A DNA stretch of 36,519 nt, taken from the IMG/VR virus record IMGVR_UViG_3300009151_000185, positions 1-36,519 of that record; one strand, written 5' to 3'. This document shows positions 30,774 to 36,519 of this stretch, piece by piece. The notes under the pieces are model-generated. The model was not told the origin of the DNA. It did not search any database and saw only the letters and a program-made list of their open reading frames with translations. Both the position numbers and the translations under genes were made by a program. Each line of letters begins with the position of its first letter. Positions within the stretch are counted from its first letter, which is position 1. This DNA comes from a virus.

Positions 30774-30802
30774 ATCATAATGGAGCTAAAATAAAAATAC
30801 AA
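30774..30802 (-). promoter_or_regulatory. Leftward early promoter, copy 1
   Basis: On the - strand TTGTAT (30802-30797), 17-bp spacer with TTTTAGCTCC, then TATGAT (30779-30774). A good sigma-70 promoter in the divergent region between the two early operons. Confidence 0.78.
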
Positions 30803-30844
30803 TACATGGCACAAAAATAATTTAAATTAATTTTAGGTATATAA

Positions 30845-31201
30845 ATGACTATTAAACTTACAGAACATCAAGAACAATCATTACTTATAAAATGGTTCAG
30901 ACTGCAACACAAAGCCTTTGCCAAATGTTTATGGGCAATCCCAAATGGAGGTATGAGAAACATGGGAACGGCTATTAAGTTGAAGCAGGAAGGAGTTATT
31001 GCAGGAGTTCCTGATTTGTTTCTAATGATCCCAAAAAATGGGTGGCATGGTATGTTTATTGAGATGAAAGCCAAAGGTGGTAAATTACAGCCAAACCAAC
31101 AAGAATTTATGGGCATTGCCACATTATTGGGTTACCAATCCGTAGTCTGTTATGGTTTTGAAGATGCAAAAGACCTAATCCAAGAATATTTGCAGAAATA
31201 A
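30845..31201 (+). CDS. VRR-NUC domain nuclease
   Basis: A 118-residue PD-(D/E)XK-type nuclease of the VRR-NUC family. The catalytic pattern is GVPDLFLMIP (Asp about 57) and MFIEMKAKGG (Glu about 73, Lys 75), with LWAIPNGGMRNM before and LQPNQQEF after. Stand-alone VRR-NUC proteins in phages are believed to resolve branched DNA. It is the first rightward early gene and precedes the DnaA-box array. The ribosome site (TTTTAGGTATATAAATG) is modest. Confidence 0.9.
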   Translation: MTIKLTEHQEQSLLIKWFRLQHKAFAKCLWAIPNGGMRNMGTAIKLKQEGVIAGVPDLFLMIPKNGWHGMFIEMKAKGGKLQPNQQEFMGIATLLGYQSVVCYGFEDAKDLIQEYLQK

Positions 31202-31202
31202 G

Positions 31203-31277
31203 TTATGCACAGCCTGTAAGGTTTGGAATAAAAGTTATGCACAATCCATTCACAATTTAATGCACAGCTTATTCACA
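31203..31277 (+). other. DnaA-box array (candidate origin)
   Basis: Three perfect TTATNCACA boxes: TTATGCACA at 31203-31211 and 31235-31243, TTATTCACA at 31269-31277. Two near-matches lie between: CCATTCACA (31246-31254) and TAATGCACA (31258-31266). All have the same orientation. The last four start at 31235, 31246, 31258 and 31269, an 11-12 bp period close to the helical turn, as expected for a filament of host DnaA on one DNA face. Confidence 0.75.
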
Positions 31278-31402
31278 GCGCACTAATGCAAGTGTATGCA
31301 CGAACATTAAAACATCAGGAAACGCTTAAAAATGCTGTTCCTTGTCATCATTTGCCTGAATTTCCACTAAATTTCAGTTTAAAATGCTAAAAAATAAAAA
31401 AC

Positions 31403-31431
31403 TTGCAGAAAATAATTCTATGATTTAAAAT
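31403..31431 (+). promoter_or_regulatory. Promoter of the replication leader RNA
   Basis: TTGCAG (31403-31408), 17-bp spacer, TAAAAT (31426-31431). It predicts a start near 31438-31440, a few bases before the TTGACGG element of the leader RNA. Sits at the end of an AT-rich stretch. Confidence 0.65.
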
Positions 31432-31438
31432 ATTGTTT

Positions 31439-31548
31439 AATCACTTGACGGTGTAAATCTAGTAAGCCTTAATCTACACTCTGCTGGGTACTAGCCCAGT
31501 CCGTCAAAGCCCTTAAAAAAGGTTAGAGTGTAGTTTAAGGCTTTTTTT
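31439..31548 (+). ncRNA. Structured leader RNA / attenuator before the replication initiator
   Basis: Arms 31464-31482 and 31525-31543 pair in 18 of 19 positions and are followed by seven T (31542-31548), forming a strong terminator-like stem. The loop carries a hairpin CTGGG/CCCAG (31484-31499) and a small one CCTT/AAGG (31511-31522). Between them CCGTCAA (31501-31507) is exactly complementary to TTGACGG (31445-31451) upstream, so a pseudoknot or switch is possible. Terminated RNA would be about 110 nt; readthrough gives the replication gene with its ribosome site GGAGCAAAAAGATG. Confidence 0.7.
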
Positions 31549-31561
31549 ATGGAGCAAAAAG

Positions 31562-32284
31562 ATGGAATGGTTTAGACACGATTCAAACGCAAATTTAGAT
31601 GAAAAATTACAAGAAGTATTATTAGATTATGGTTTAGAGGGTTACGGATTATATTGGTATTGTATAGAATTAATCGTAGGTAAAACTTCAGCGGACAACA
31701 TTACATTTGAACTTAAACATGATGCGCGAGTAATTGCACGAAATACAGGTTCAACACCGCAAAAAGTTGAAGAAATGATGAAGCGTTTTATTGCTTTAGG
31801 ATTATTTGAAAATGAAGAAAACAAAATTACCTGTATGAAAGTTGCGAAGCGTTTAATGAGTTCAGCAACTAGCAATCCTAAGATGCGTACTATGATTATG
31901 GACATTAAACAACAGTATGAAACACCAATAGACACTAATCGTCATGACGGCATCATGACGGCATCAGATTTCATCACGGCAGAAGAGAAGAGAATAGAAG
32001 AGAAGAGATTAGATAAGAAAGAAAAGATTATAAAGACTATTGTTTTAGATGATGGGTTTGAAATGTTTTGGAATGTATATCCTAAAAAAGTAGGTAAAGG
32101 ATTAGCATTAAAGACTTGGACTAAATATAAACCACCTATAACTGCTATATTGCTTGCATTACAATGGCAGATAGAAAGTAAACAATGGCGTAAACAAGAT
32201 GGTGATTTTATACCTAACCCCACTACCTACTTGAATCAAGAACGATGGACAGACGAAGCACCAATTGAACAAGCACCATTCTAA
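31562..32284 (+). CDS. Replication initiation protein (DUF4373 N-terminal domain)
   Basis: A 240-residue protein. The first ~115 residues (WFRHDSNANLDEKLQEVLLD, GLEGYGLYWYCIELI) match the DUF4373/Lin1244-type winged domain seen in phage replication initiators. The C-terminal part (about 155-235: FEMFWNVYPKKVGKGLALKT, NPTTYLNQERWTDE) matches the helper domain that follows in DnaT/DnaD-like proteins. It probably binds the phage origin and recruits helicase machinery. Its start is directly behind the leader RNA terminator. Confidence 0.8.
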   Translation: MEWFRHDSNANLDEKLQEVLLDYGLEGYGLYWYCIELIVGKTSADNITFELKHDARVIARNTGSTPQKVEEMMKRFIALGLFENEENKITCMKVAKRLMSSATSNPKMRTMIMDIKQQYETPIDTNRHDGIMTASDFITAEEKRIEEKRLDKKEKIIKTIVLDDGFEMFWNVYPKKVGKGLALKTWTKYKPPITAILLALQWQIESKQWRKQDGDFIPNPTTYLNQERWTDEAPIEQAPF

Positions 32285-32294
32285 GGAAACTATA

Positions 32295-32711
32295 ATGATT
32301 GAATCAGATAAAAGCGCATTTAAAGAAATGTTAATAGCAGTATTTTCTATATACAATAAACAAGCACCTGAAAAAGAGATATTGCGTATATGGTGGCATA
32401 AGTTAGAAAGATTTGATTTTAATAGTGTGGGCATGGCTTTTGATAGGTGGACAGATACACCAAATAAACTACCACAGCCAGCAGATATTGTTGGTTTATG
32501 CAGACCTCGTGAAGAAGTTTACAAAGCATTGCCAGCACCGATTAACAAAGAAGCAAACAAGATTCATTCTGAAGAAGTAGTTAAATACATACATGAAACA
32601 TTAAAGCCTACGAAAGATATGAGAGCATGGGCAAATAGAATTATTGAAAACCCTACGCATTATCCTGATATAAGTTTACGAATAGCGAAAGAAGCAATAA
32701 ACTATGTATAG
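32295..32711 (+). CDS. Replication protein, helicase-loader-like (G39P type)
   Basis: A 138-residue protein. I chose the ATG at 32295 because AAGGAAACTATAATG gives a good ribosome site; an earlier in-frame start at 32265 lies inside the previous gene. The part FKEMLIAVFSIYNKQAPEKEI and FDFNSVGMAFDRWTDTPNKLPQPADIV has the helical pattern of loader proteins that bind the helicase (W-x10-L-x-PxPADI). Right after the initiator gene, it fits a loader; a specific family is not certain. Confidence 0.6.
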   Translation: MIESDKSAFKEMLIAVFSIYNKQAPEKEILRIWWHKLERFDFNSVGMAFDRWTDTPNKLPQPADIVGLCRPREEVYKALPAPINKEANKIHSEEVVKYIHETLKPTKDMRAWANRIIENPTHYPDISLRIAKEAINYV

Positions 32712-32868
32712 TTGTCATTCTCATATTAGCCCTAAAAGATTGTTACATGAAACAGTCCATCATTCTCAAGATAAGACTGTATTTTGGGCTAATATATTTA
32801 CTAGAACTTGCCAATACGATAATAAATTAAAGGATAAAAAATGTTTCGGGTGTAAACAAAATGGCTAA
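32704..32868 (+). CDS. Small Cys/His-rich protein, 54 aa
   Basis: A 54-residue ORF overlapping the previous stop and the next start by 8 bp on each side. Cys and His residues (CHSH, residues 4-7; C36; CFGC, 47-50) could bind zinc. The ribosome site is weak (GAAGCAATAAACTATG), so expression probably depends on coupling. No family recognised. Confidence 0.55.
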   Translation: MYSCHSHISPKRLLHETVHHSQDKTVFWANIFTRTCQYDNKLKDKKCFGCKQNG

Positions 32869-33055
32869 AATGACTTGCAATGAATTTATAAAATCCATGA
32901 AAGATGCTGGCTTTAGTTTTAGATATCGTGCAACCAATGGCAAACAAGTGTTTACAGGTGAAGTTAAACAAGATGGTGAAATGGTTACTACAAAAGTAGC
33001 AACATCAGACGAAAGCAGACAAAAGATAAAAGATTTATTTAAAAAAGGAAACTAA
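32861..33055 (+). CDS. Hypothetical protein, 64 aa
   Basis: Not recognised. A 64-residue basic protein with alternating beta/charged pattern (MTCNEFIKSMKDAGFSFRYR, KQVFTGEVKQDGEMVTTKVA). Starts inside the end of the previous small ORF. Could be a small DNA-binding factor, but nothing decisive is visible. Confidence 0.65.
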   Translation: MAKMTCNEFIKSMKDAGFSFRYRATNGKQVFTGEVKQDGEMVTTKVATSDESRQKIKDLFKKGN

Positions 33056-33056
33056 T

Positions 33057-33236
33057 ATGAAATGGTTAAATTTGGATAAATATTGTGAGAAGTCAGGCGA
33101 ATACTTTATTGCCACATACTTTTCACATAGCAAAGTTAAATTTGGATTAAGCGTTGGAAATAAGAATTTAGGTTATTTTGATTCTAAAGAAGATGCAAAA
33201 AAAGAAGCATGGGCTGTTTACAATGGCAAAGTGTAA
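33057..33236 (+). CDS. Hypothetical protein, 59 aa
   Basis: A 59-residue ORF one base after the previous stop with the stereotyped ribosome site AAGGAAACTAATATG. The sequence (WLNLDKYCEKSGEYFIATYF, LGYFDSKEDAKKEAWAVYN) looks like a small beta-sheet/helix domain, reminiscent of AP2-like integrase N-terminal or short DNA-binding modules, but not assignable. The end overlaps the NinB-like gene start by 14 bp. Confidence 0.72.
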   Translation: MKWLNLDKYCEKSGEYFIATYFSHSKVKFGLSVGNKNLGYFDSKEDAKKEAWAVYNGKV

Positions 33237-33528
33237 ATGTTGCGGTCAAGAACCTAGACGGTCATTGCCACAGAATAATAGATTACATTTATTGTTTACT
33301 GAAATTGCCGCAAATGTTCAAGCAAAAGATGGGTTGTATCACCCTGCCTTATGGTGGAAAGCCATGTGCAAACATCAATGGTTGGGATATGACGAATATA
33401 AACTGCCAAATGGTGAAACAGTCTATTCAATGCGTTCAACTTCAAATCTTCATGTAGATGAATTAAATAAATTTATGGAAAGGGTTGAAAGATTTGCCGC
33501 AGAAAAGAATGTTTGGTTACAGGATTAA
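33223..33528 (+). CDS. ninB: NinB-like recombination protein
   Basis: A 101-residue NinB/Orf family protein that aids recombination, in lambda by binding ssDNA/SSB and substituting for host mediator proteins. I chose ATG 33223 (MAKCKCCG) over the earlier in-frame start because the family begins near here; upstream overlap is then 14 bp. The motifs SLPQNNRLHLLFTEIA, ALWWKAMCKHQWLGYDEYKL, STSNLHVDELNKFMERVERF and AAEKNVWL match the family. An extra N-terminal CKCCG could bind zinc. Confidence 0.82.
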   Translation: MAKCKCCGQEPRRSLPQNNRLHLLFTEIAANVQAKDGLYHPALWWKAMCKHQWLGYDEYKLPNGETVYSMRSTSNLHVDELNKFMERVERFAAEKNVWLQD

Positions 33529-33530
33529 TT

Positions 33531-33821
33531 ATGACAAAAGCAGAAAGACGGCATTATGAAGATTTAGTTGAAATAGGTTGTATTGTTTGCATTAGAGAGG
33601 GATTTGGTTATAGTTCACCACATATTCATCATATTAGAACTGGTGTAGGAATGGGGCAAAAATCTCATTATTTAATGGCGATCCCATTATGTCCTAATCA
33701 TCATCAAAATGGTGGTCATGGTGTTGCGTTTCATGCAGGGCAGAAAGAATTTGAATCAAACTTTGGTACTGAAACAGAATTATTAGAACACACGACAAAA
33801 TTTGTACTAGGCGAACTATGA
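33531..33821 (+). CDS. Ref-like RecA-dependent nuclease
   Basis: A 96-residue HNH-type protein of the Ref family, which in phage P1 cuts DNA at RecA-made displacement loops. ATG 33531 is chosen (MTKAERRHYEDL) since this is the family start. Visible: CIVC (17-20), HIHHIRTG (about 31-38), MGQKSHYLMAIPLCPNHHQN (about 41-60) and GGHGVAFHAG. Directly after NinB, so the two form a recombination unit. Confidence 0.87.
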   Translation: MTKAERRHYEDLVEIGCIVCIREGFGYSSPHIHHIRTGVGMGQKSHYLMAIPLCPNHHQNGGHGVAFHAGQKEFESNFGTETELLEHTTKFVLGEL

Positions 33822-33910
33822 GATTGAAGTTATCATATGACAGCACCATCATTATTTTAGCCACAATCACTAATGTTATCTTGATTGTTAATGTTATTCA
33901 CCATTGGTAA
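33818..33910 (+). CDS. Tiny membrane peptide, 30 aa
   Basis: A 30-residue ORF overlapping the Ref stop by 4 bp (ATGA). It has one hydrophobic segment (TIIILATITNVILIVNVI) after a basic start (MRLKLSYD). No independent ribosome site is needed if it is coupled. Could be a real small membrane factor or a coupling artefact. Confidence 0.45.
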   Translation: MRLKLSYDSTIIILATITNVILIVNVIHHW

Positions 33911-33919
33911 GGAAGCCAC

Positions 33920-34180
33920 ATGAAAAAACCTATTAAAGATGCAGTAGATTATTTAATTAAATCGTATAAAAGCGTTCAAGATGAAGCACGAGGTTGGGTA
34001 TTAAACATTGATGATATTAATGCCGCATTAACTGAAGTTAAGCCTGATACAGCCGAATATAATGTTTTAATGCTATTAGCGCAGACTAATTTTGTTGAAG
34101 TTATTACTACTGCAACACCTGAAGAATTTGTTTCACCTATGCTCCCAACTGACCCACCATTGGAAGTTACACCACAATAA
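33920..34180 (+). CDS. Hypothetical protein upstream of ParB-like gene, 86 aa
   Basis: Not recognised. An 86-residue acidic protein: helical N-terminal half (KDAVDYLIKSYKSVQDEARG, INAALTEVKPDTAEYNVLML) and a Pro-rich C terminus (EEFVSPMLPTDPPLEVTP). Ribosome site TAAGGAAGCCACATG. Stop overlaps the ParB-like gene by 1 bp, so they may work together. Confidence 0.65.
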   Translation: MKKPIKDAVDYLIKSYKSVQDEARGWVLNIDDINAALTEVKPDTAEYNVLMLLAQTNFVEVITTATPEEFVSPMLPTDPPLEVTPQ

Positions 34181-34743
34181 TGAAACTTAAAATAGAATAT
34201 AAAAAGACAGACGATTTAATCCCTTATGTTAATAACAGCCGAACACATAGCGAGGAACAGGTGGCTCAAATTGCCGCAAGTATTAAAGAGTTCGGCTGGA
34301 CTAATCCTATTCTTCTTGACGGTGATTTTGGTGTTATTGCTGGTCATGGTCGTTTACTAGCCGCAAGAAAACTAGGTGAAAAAGAAGTACCAACAATTGA
34401 ACTATCAGGCTTGACCGATATTCAGCGCAAGGCATACATCATTGCAGACAATCAATTGGCGTTAAAAGCTGGTTGGAATGGTGAAATGTTAGGGATTGAA
34501 ATAGCAGATTTAAAAGACTTCGGCTTTGATATTAGTCTAATGGGTTTTGATGAAAATGAACTTGAACTATTAATCAATAACTTTGATGCTGATGAAATTG
34601 ATGAAATTGAGGAAGTGAATGAATCGGTTAATTTCATTGTTAAATGTGAAAACATATCTGAAAAAGAACAAATAAAAGAACGACTAGGCATTACAAGCGA
34701 AAAAATAAATTTCAAATCATTTATGGAAGCTATTGATGGCTAA
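34180..34743 (+). CDS. ParB/Srx-like domain protein
   Basis: A 187-residue protein with a ParB N-terminal-type domain: LIPYVNNSRTHSEEQV, VAQIAASIKEFGWTNPILLD, and the box II motif VIAGHGRLLAARKLG (about 52-66), then KAYIIADNQLAL. No ParB centromere-binding HTH is visible. In phages such domains often accompany DNA modification or nuclease genes, sometimes fused to a methyltransferase; here no methyltransferase is present and a glycosyltransferase-like gene follows. Role uncertain: CTPase/nuclease or regulator. Confidence 0.85.
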   Translation: MKLKIEYKKTDDLIPYVNNSRTHSEEQVAQIAASIKEFGWTNPILLDGDFGVIAGHGRLLAARKLGEKEVPTIELSGLTDIQRKAYIIADNQLALKAGWNGEMLGIEIADLKDFGFDISLMGFDENELELLINNFDADEIDEIEEVNESVNFIVKCENISEKEQIKERLGITSEKINFKSFMEAIDG

Positions 34744-35665
34744 TATTCTCATTATAGAAACAGTACCACGGTCAGTTAATCCTATTGATGCTCATGTAAG
34801 AAACGCAATCAATATACAAACAGAACTAAAGGCTAAAGGGCATAAGGTAGATTTACTATTTACTGAAGAAAGTTCAAAGCCTTATCAAAAGAAGTATGAT
34901 GTAATTTTTGTAAGCTATGCAACGCCATATCCTTTGATTAAAGAGATTGAAAAGATTGAAGCGTTCAACAAAGATACATCATGGGGCTGGATAACGAATG
35001 AATATAATTTACGCCCTAATGGTTGGGCTTATACGATATTCAAAGCAAACAAATCATTTTTGTTATGTAACTATGATTTAGGTTCAGTAAAATTTGCCTG
35101 TTTTGATAACTCTTATTCAGTCAATCTAAACCCATTATTGTTTAAAAATATGCCTGTACTGCCTAAAACGCATGATTTTATTTATTACGGCACTTATAGA
35201 GTAGATAGAGAACATTATTTTAAAAAGTATTTCAATGAAAAGGTTTATTTATCCACTAGCGTTAAGAATCATAAAAAGTTTCTTCATATTAAATGCACTT
35301 CAAAACCTATTAAAAAATTCTCATGGACAAAGCCAGCCTTATTAAACTTTAGATATTCAATTTACATTGAAGATGAATTTACGCACAATAATTTTAATAA
35401 TCTTGCCAATCGTTACTATGAATCATTAGCTTGTTATTGCGTTTTATTGTTTGATGCTTCATGTGTTAATACATTAAAACAAGCAGGGATCAAAAATTAT
35501 GAATCGTTTATTATTCATTCAAGTGATGATTACAGCAAATTCACTAAAGAGAATTATTCAGAACATTTAAAGATTCAAGCAGAATGGCGTAATAATATTG
35601 AAGCAGAAAGAATTGAGATTATTAGACAAATTGAAAATGTAATTCATGCTGAAATGGATAGATAA
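34736..35665 (+). CDS. Putative glycosyltransferase (GT-B-like)
   Basis: A 309-residue protein. I use ATG 34736; a TTG just before is in frame. The N-terminal part is Rossmann-like (NILIIETVPRSVNPIDAHVR, YDVIFVSYATPY), and the C-terminal part has the GT-B-like block IEDEFTHNNFNNLANRYYES followed by LACYCVLLFDASC (about 215-248). This pattern is typical of phage and bacterial glycosyltransferases. The substrate may be DNA bases, virion or host surface sugar; it sits in the DNA-metabolism block, not near fibres. Confidence 0.6.
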   Translation: MANILIIETVPRSVNPIDAHVRNAINIQTELKAKGHKVDLLFTEESSKPYQKKYDVIFVSYATPYPLIKEIEKIEAFNKDTSWGWITNEYNLRPNGWAYTIFKANKSFLLCNYDLGSVKFACFDNSYSVNLNPLLFKNMPVLPKTHDFIYYGTYRVDREHYFKKYFNEKVYLSTSVKNHKKFLHIKCTSKPIKKFSWTKPALLNFRYSIYIEDEFTHNNFNNLANRYYESLACYCVLLFDASCVNTLKQAGIKNYESFIIHSSDDYSKFTKENYSEHLKIQAEWRNNIEAERIEIIRQIENVIHAEMDR

Positions 35666-36081
35666 TGCCAGTTGCACCATTGAATAGTGAATGTAGGGAA
35701 TTAGGTTGTCATAATCTAAAAACATCTAGGTCAACCTTTTGTGTTCTTCATGGTGGTGCAATCACAGAAAAGGGCAAAGCCAATAGTGCATTATATTCAA
35801 CAGCATATTGGAAGAAACAGCGAACAGCACAATTAAGCACCAATCCCTTATGTGCTGGTTGCTTATGTGGTGGTAAGGTCGTACAGGCAGAACATATAGA
35901 CCATGTATTTCCTCATAGACAGAACAGCGATAGATTTAAACGCAATATCTTTCAATCCTTATGTGCCTCATGTCATACACTAAAAACACAGATGGAAAGT
36001 AGGGGTGTATATTGGCACTATACGACTGCTGGTGTCCGACAGTACAATGAAGCAGATTACAATAGAGTTATAGGACAATAG
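35665..36081 (+). CDS. HNH endonuclease
   Basis: A 138-residue HNH nuclease. Zinc Cys pairs CAGC (63-66) and CASC (100-103) frame the catalytic AEHIDHVFPH (about 75-84), with NIFQSLCASCHTLKT as the second part. HNH proteins beside terminase genes assist packaging cleavage in many siphoviruses; if the genome is circularised this gene is about 1 kb before terS. An extra N-terminal C/H-rich part (CRELGCHNLK...CVLHGG) may bind zinc too. Confidence 0.88.
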   Translation: MPVAPLNSECRELGCHNLKTSRSTFCVLHGGAITEKGKANSALYSTAYWKKQRTAQLSTNPLCAGCLCGGKVVQAEHIDHVFPHRQNSDRFKRNIFQSLCASCHTLKTQMESRGVYWHYTTAGVRQYNEADYNRVIGQ

Positions 36082-36468
36082 ATGATAGGTAATGATACTA
36101 AAGATAAGTCGCAACGATTAAGACAGTTCATCATAGACTTATGCAATACCAAGACGATAACGGTAGCCACAATAGCGACACAGTACAACATAAGTAGTAA
36201 GCTGGTAAATCATCACTTACGCGCATTACTTGAAGAGGGTTATATCATCAAGCATAAGCGTTACATTAAGGTCAATGGTGCATACGCTAATGGCTATACT
36301 ACTATTAAGAATGAGCCGTATATATGGGCTACTCGCAAGACTAACGCACTACTAAATAAGACAGTCGTTATCATAGACTATGACAACGAATTAATGCATA
36401 AACTCGGCTACACTAATATAATCCCTGCACAGGGGCGCGTATGTCTAGGGATAATGTCAAAGGACTAG
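36082..36468 (+). CDS. Winged-helix DNA-binding protein
   Basis: A 128-residue protein. The first ~65 residues have a winged-helix pattern: RLRQFIIDLCNTKTITVATI, ATQYNISSKLVNHHLRALLE, EGYIIKHKRYIKVNG. The rest is less clear and beta-rich. It may regulate the late genes or packaging: it is the last complete gene before the window edge and close to terS if the ends join. Codon use is somewhat different from the neighbours (more ACG, GCG), compatible with a different origin. Confidence 0.65.
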   Translation: MIGNDTKDKSQRLRQFIIDLCNTKTITVATIATQYNISSKLVNHHLRALLEEGYIIKHKRYIKVNGAYANGYTTIKNEPYIWATRKTNALLNKTVVIIDYDNELMHKLGYTNIIPAQGRVCLGIMSKD

Positions 36469-36471
36469 ATA

Positions 36472-36519
36472 ATGCTGAAAATATTGAATAACTTAAAATT
36501 GGGCGCAATCTCAAACAAG
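36472..36519 (+). CDS. Truncated small ORF at the right edge (probably continues at position 1)
   Basis: ATG at 36472 is open to the last base: MLKILNNLKLGAISNK. If the window is a circular or terminally redundant molecule, position 1 continues in the same frame with HKFSWNEW and a TGA at 25-27, directly before the ATG at 28. That gives a 24-residue ORF right before terS. Too short to assign; the frame continuity may also be chance. Confidence 0.4.
   Translation, partial: MLKILNNLKLGAISNK

Larger units (their letters stand above)
31202..31561 (+). promoter_or_regulatory. Replication control region without genes, 360 bp
   Basis: No ORF of meaningful size. It contains an array of DnaA boxes (31203-31277), an AT-rich stretch (about 31318-31440), a promoter (31403-31431) and a structured leader RNA with terminator (31439-31548). 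The combination of DnaA boxes, AT-rich DNA and a replication initiator gene immediately downstream makes it the best candidate for the phage replication origin. Confidence 0.65.

Noticed and set aside
31445-31473. TTGACG at 31445 as the -35 box of a promoter.
   Set aside because: At 17 bp the -10 would be CTTAAT, a weak match, and the same bases are exactly complementary to CCGTCAA in the downstream loop. The promoter TTGCAG-N17-TAAAAT just upstream is a better match.
31642-32434. Three overlapping - strand ORFs opposite the replication genes.
   Set aside because: They are antisense frames of the initiator and loader genes with Ser/Ile/Phe-rich products and no start signals.
34180-34743. DNA methyltransferase fused to the ParB-like domain.
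   Set aside because: No DPPY/NPPF or SAM-binding FxGxG motif appears in this gene or the next; the downstream gene looks like a glycosyltransferase instead.
1-36519. tRNA or rRNA genes.
   Set aside because: No cloverleaf with a GTTCGA-N-TC T-arm followed by an acceptor stem was noticed. The stem at 31464-31543 is too long and has a terminator T tract, so it is not a tRNA. A tRNAscan-SE run would settle this.

Overview
The window reads as an essentially complete genome, about 36.5 kb, of a tailed dsDNA phage with a long non-contractile tail (siphovirus morphology, HK97-type head). The DNA is AT-rich and genes are packed with 1-17 bp overlaps. The families point to a proteobacterial, probably environmental host: P27-type small terminase, NinB and Ref recombination proteins, a YqaJ exonuclease with a DUF1071/Sak-type annealing protein, and DnaA boxes of the TTATNCACA type. 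The host genus cannot be named from sequence alone. No integrase, CI-type repressor, DNA polymerase, tRNA or CRISPR array was seen, so lifestyle is open and replication probably depends on host enzymes.

Layout. (1) 28-8388, + strand: terminase small and large subunits, portal, a 44-residue ORF, prohead protease, two paralogous HK97-fold capsid proteins separated by a terminator hairpin, then head-tail connectors and tail terminator. (2) 8424-18481, +: two paralogous tail tube proteins, a terminator, a gp10-like protein, a tail assembly chaperone pair with a candidate -1 frameshift site, tape measure, distal tail proteins, a GNAT acetyltransferase and a large J-like tail tip protein. (3) 18491-23947, +: glycine-rich fibre, small accessory proteins (one cupin), two fibres sharing an N-terminal domain, then a lysis cassette (membrane coiled-coil protein, M15 endolysin, three-TM holin). 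(4) 23956-25116, +: HTH plus metallophosphoesterase. (5) 30810 down to 25117, - strand: an early operon of many tiny genes around a recombination core (Sak-like annealing protein, YqaJ exonuclease, SSB-like protein). Three copies of one promoter plus 5'-leader design drive it. A repeat-rich control region lies near its distal end (25942-26362). (6) 30845-36468, +: VRR-NUC nuclease, a DnaA-box array, a structured leader RNA with a terminator, DUF4373 replication initiator, helicase-loader-like protein, NinB, Ref, ParB-like protein, putative glycosyltransferase, HNH nuclease and a winged-helix protein. An ORF open at the right edge would close, if the ends are joined, with a stop directly before the first start codon of the left edge.

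Working model. Divergent early transcription starts around 30.75-30.85 kb. Leftward transcripts make recombination and host-interaction proteins. Rightward transcripts pass the DnaA array and attenuator into replication genes, then (on a circular template) HNH, terminase, head, tail and lysis. The most distinctive observations are the DnaA-box array with roughly helical spacing beside a promoter-led, pseudoknot-capable attenuator RNA, the triplicated promoter/leader cassette, and parallel duplication of both the capsid and the tail tube gene.
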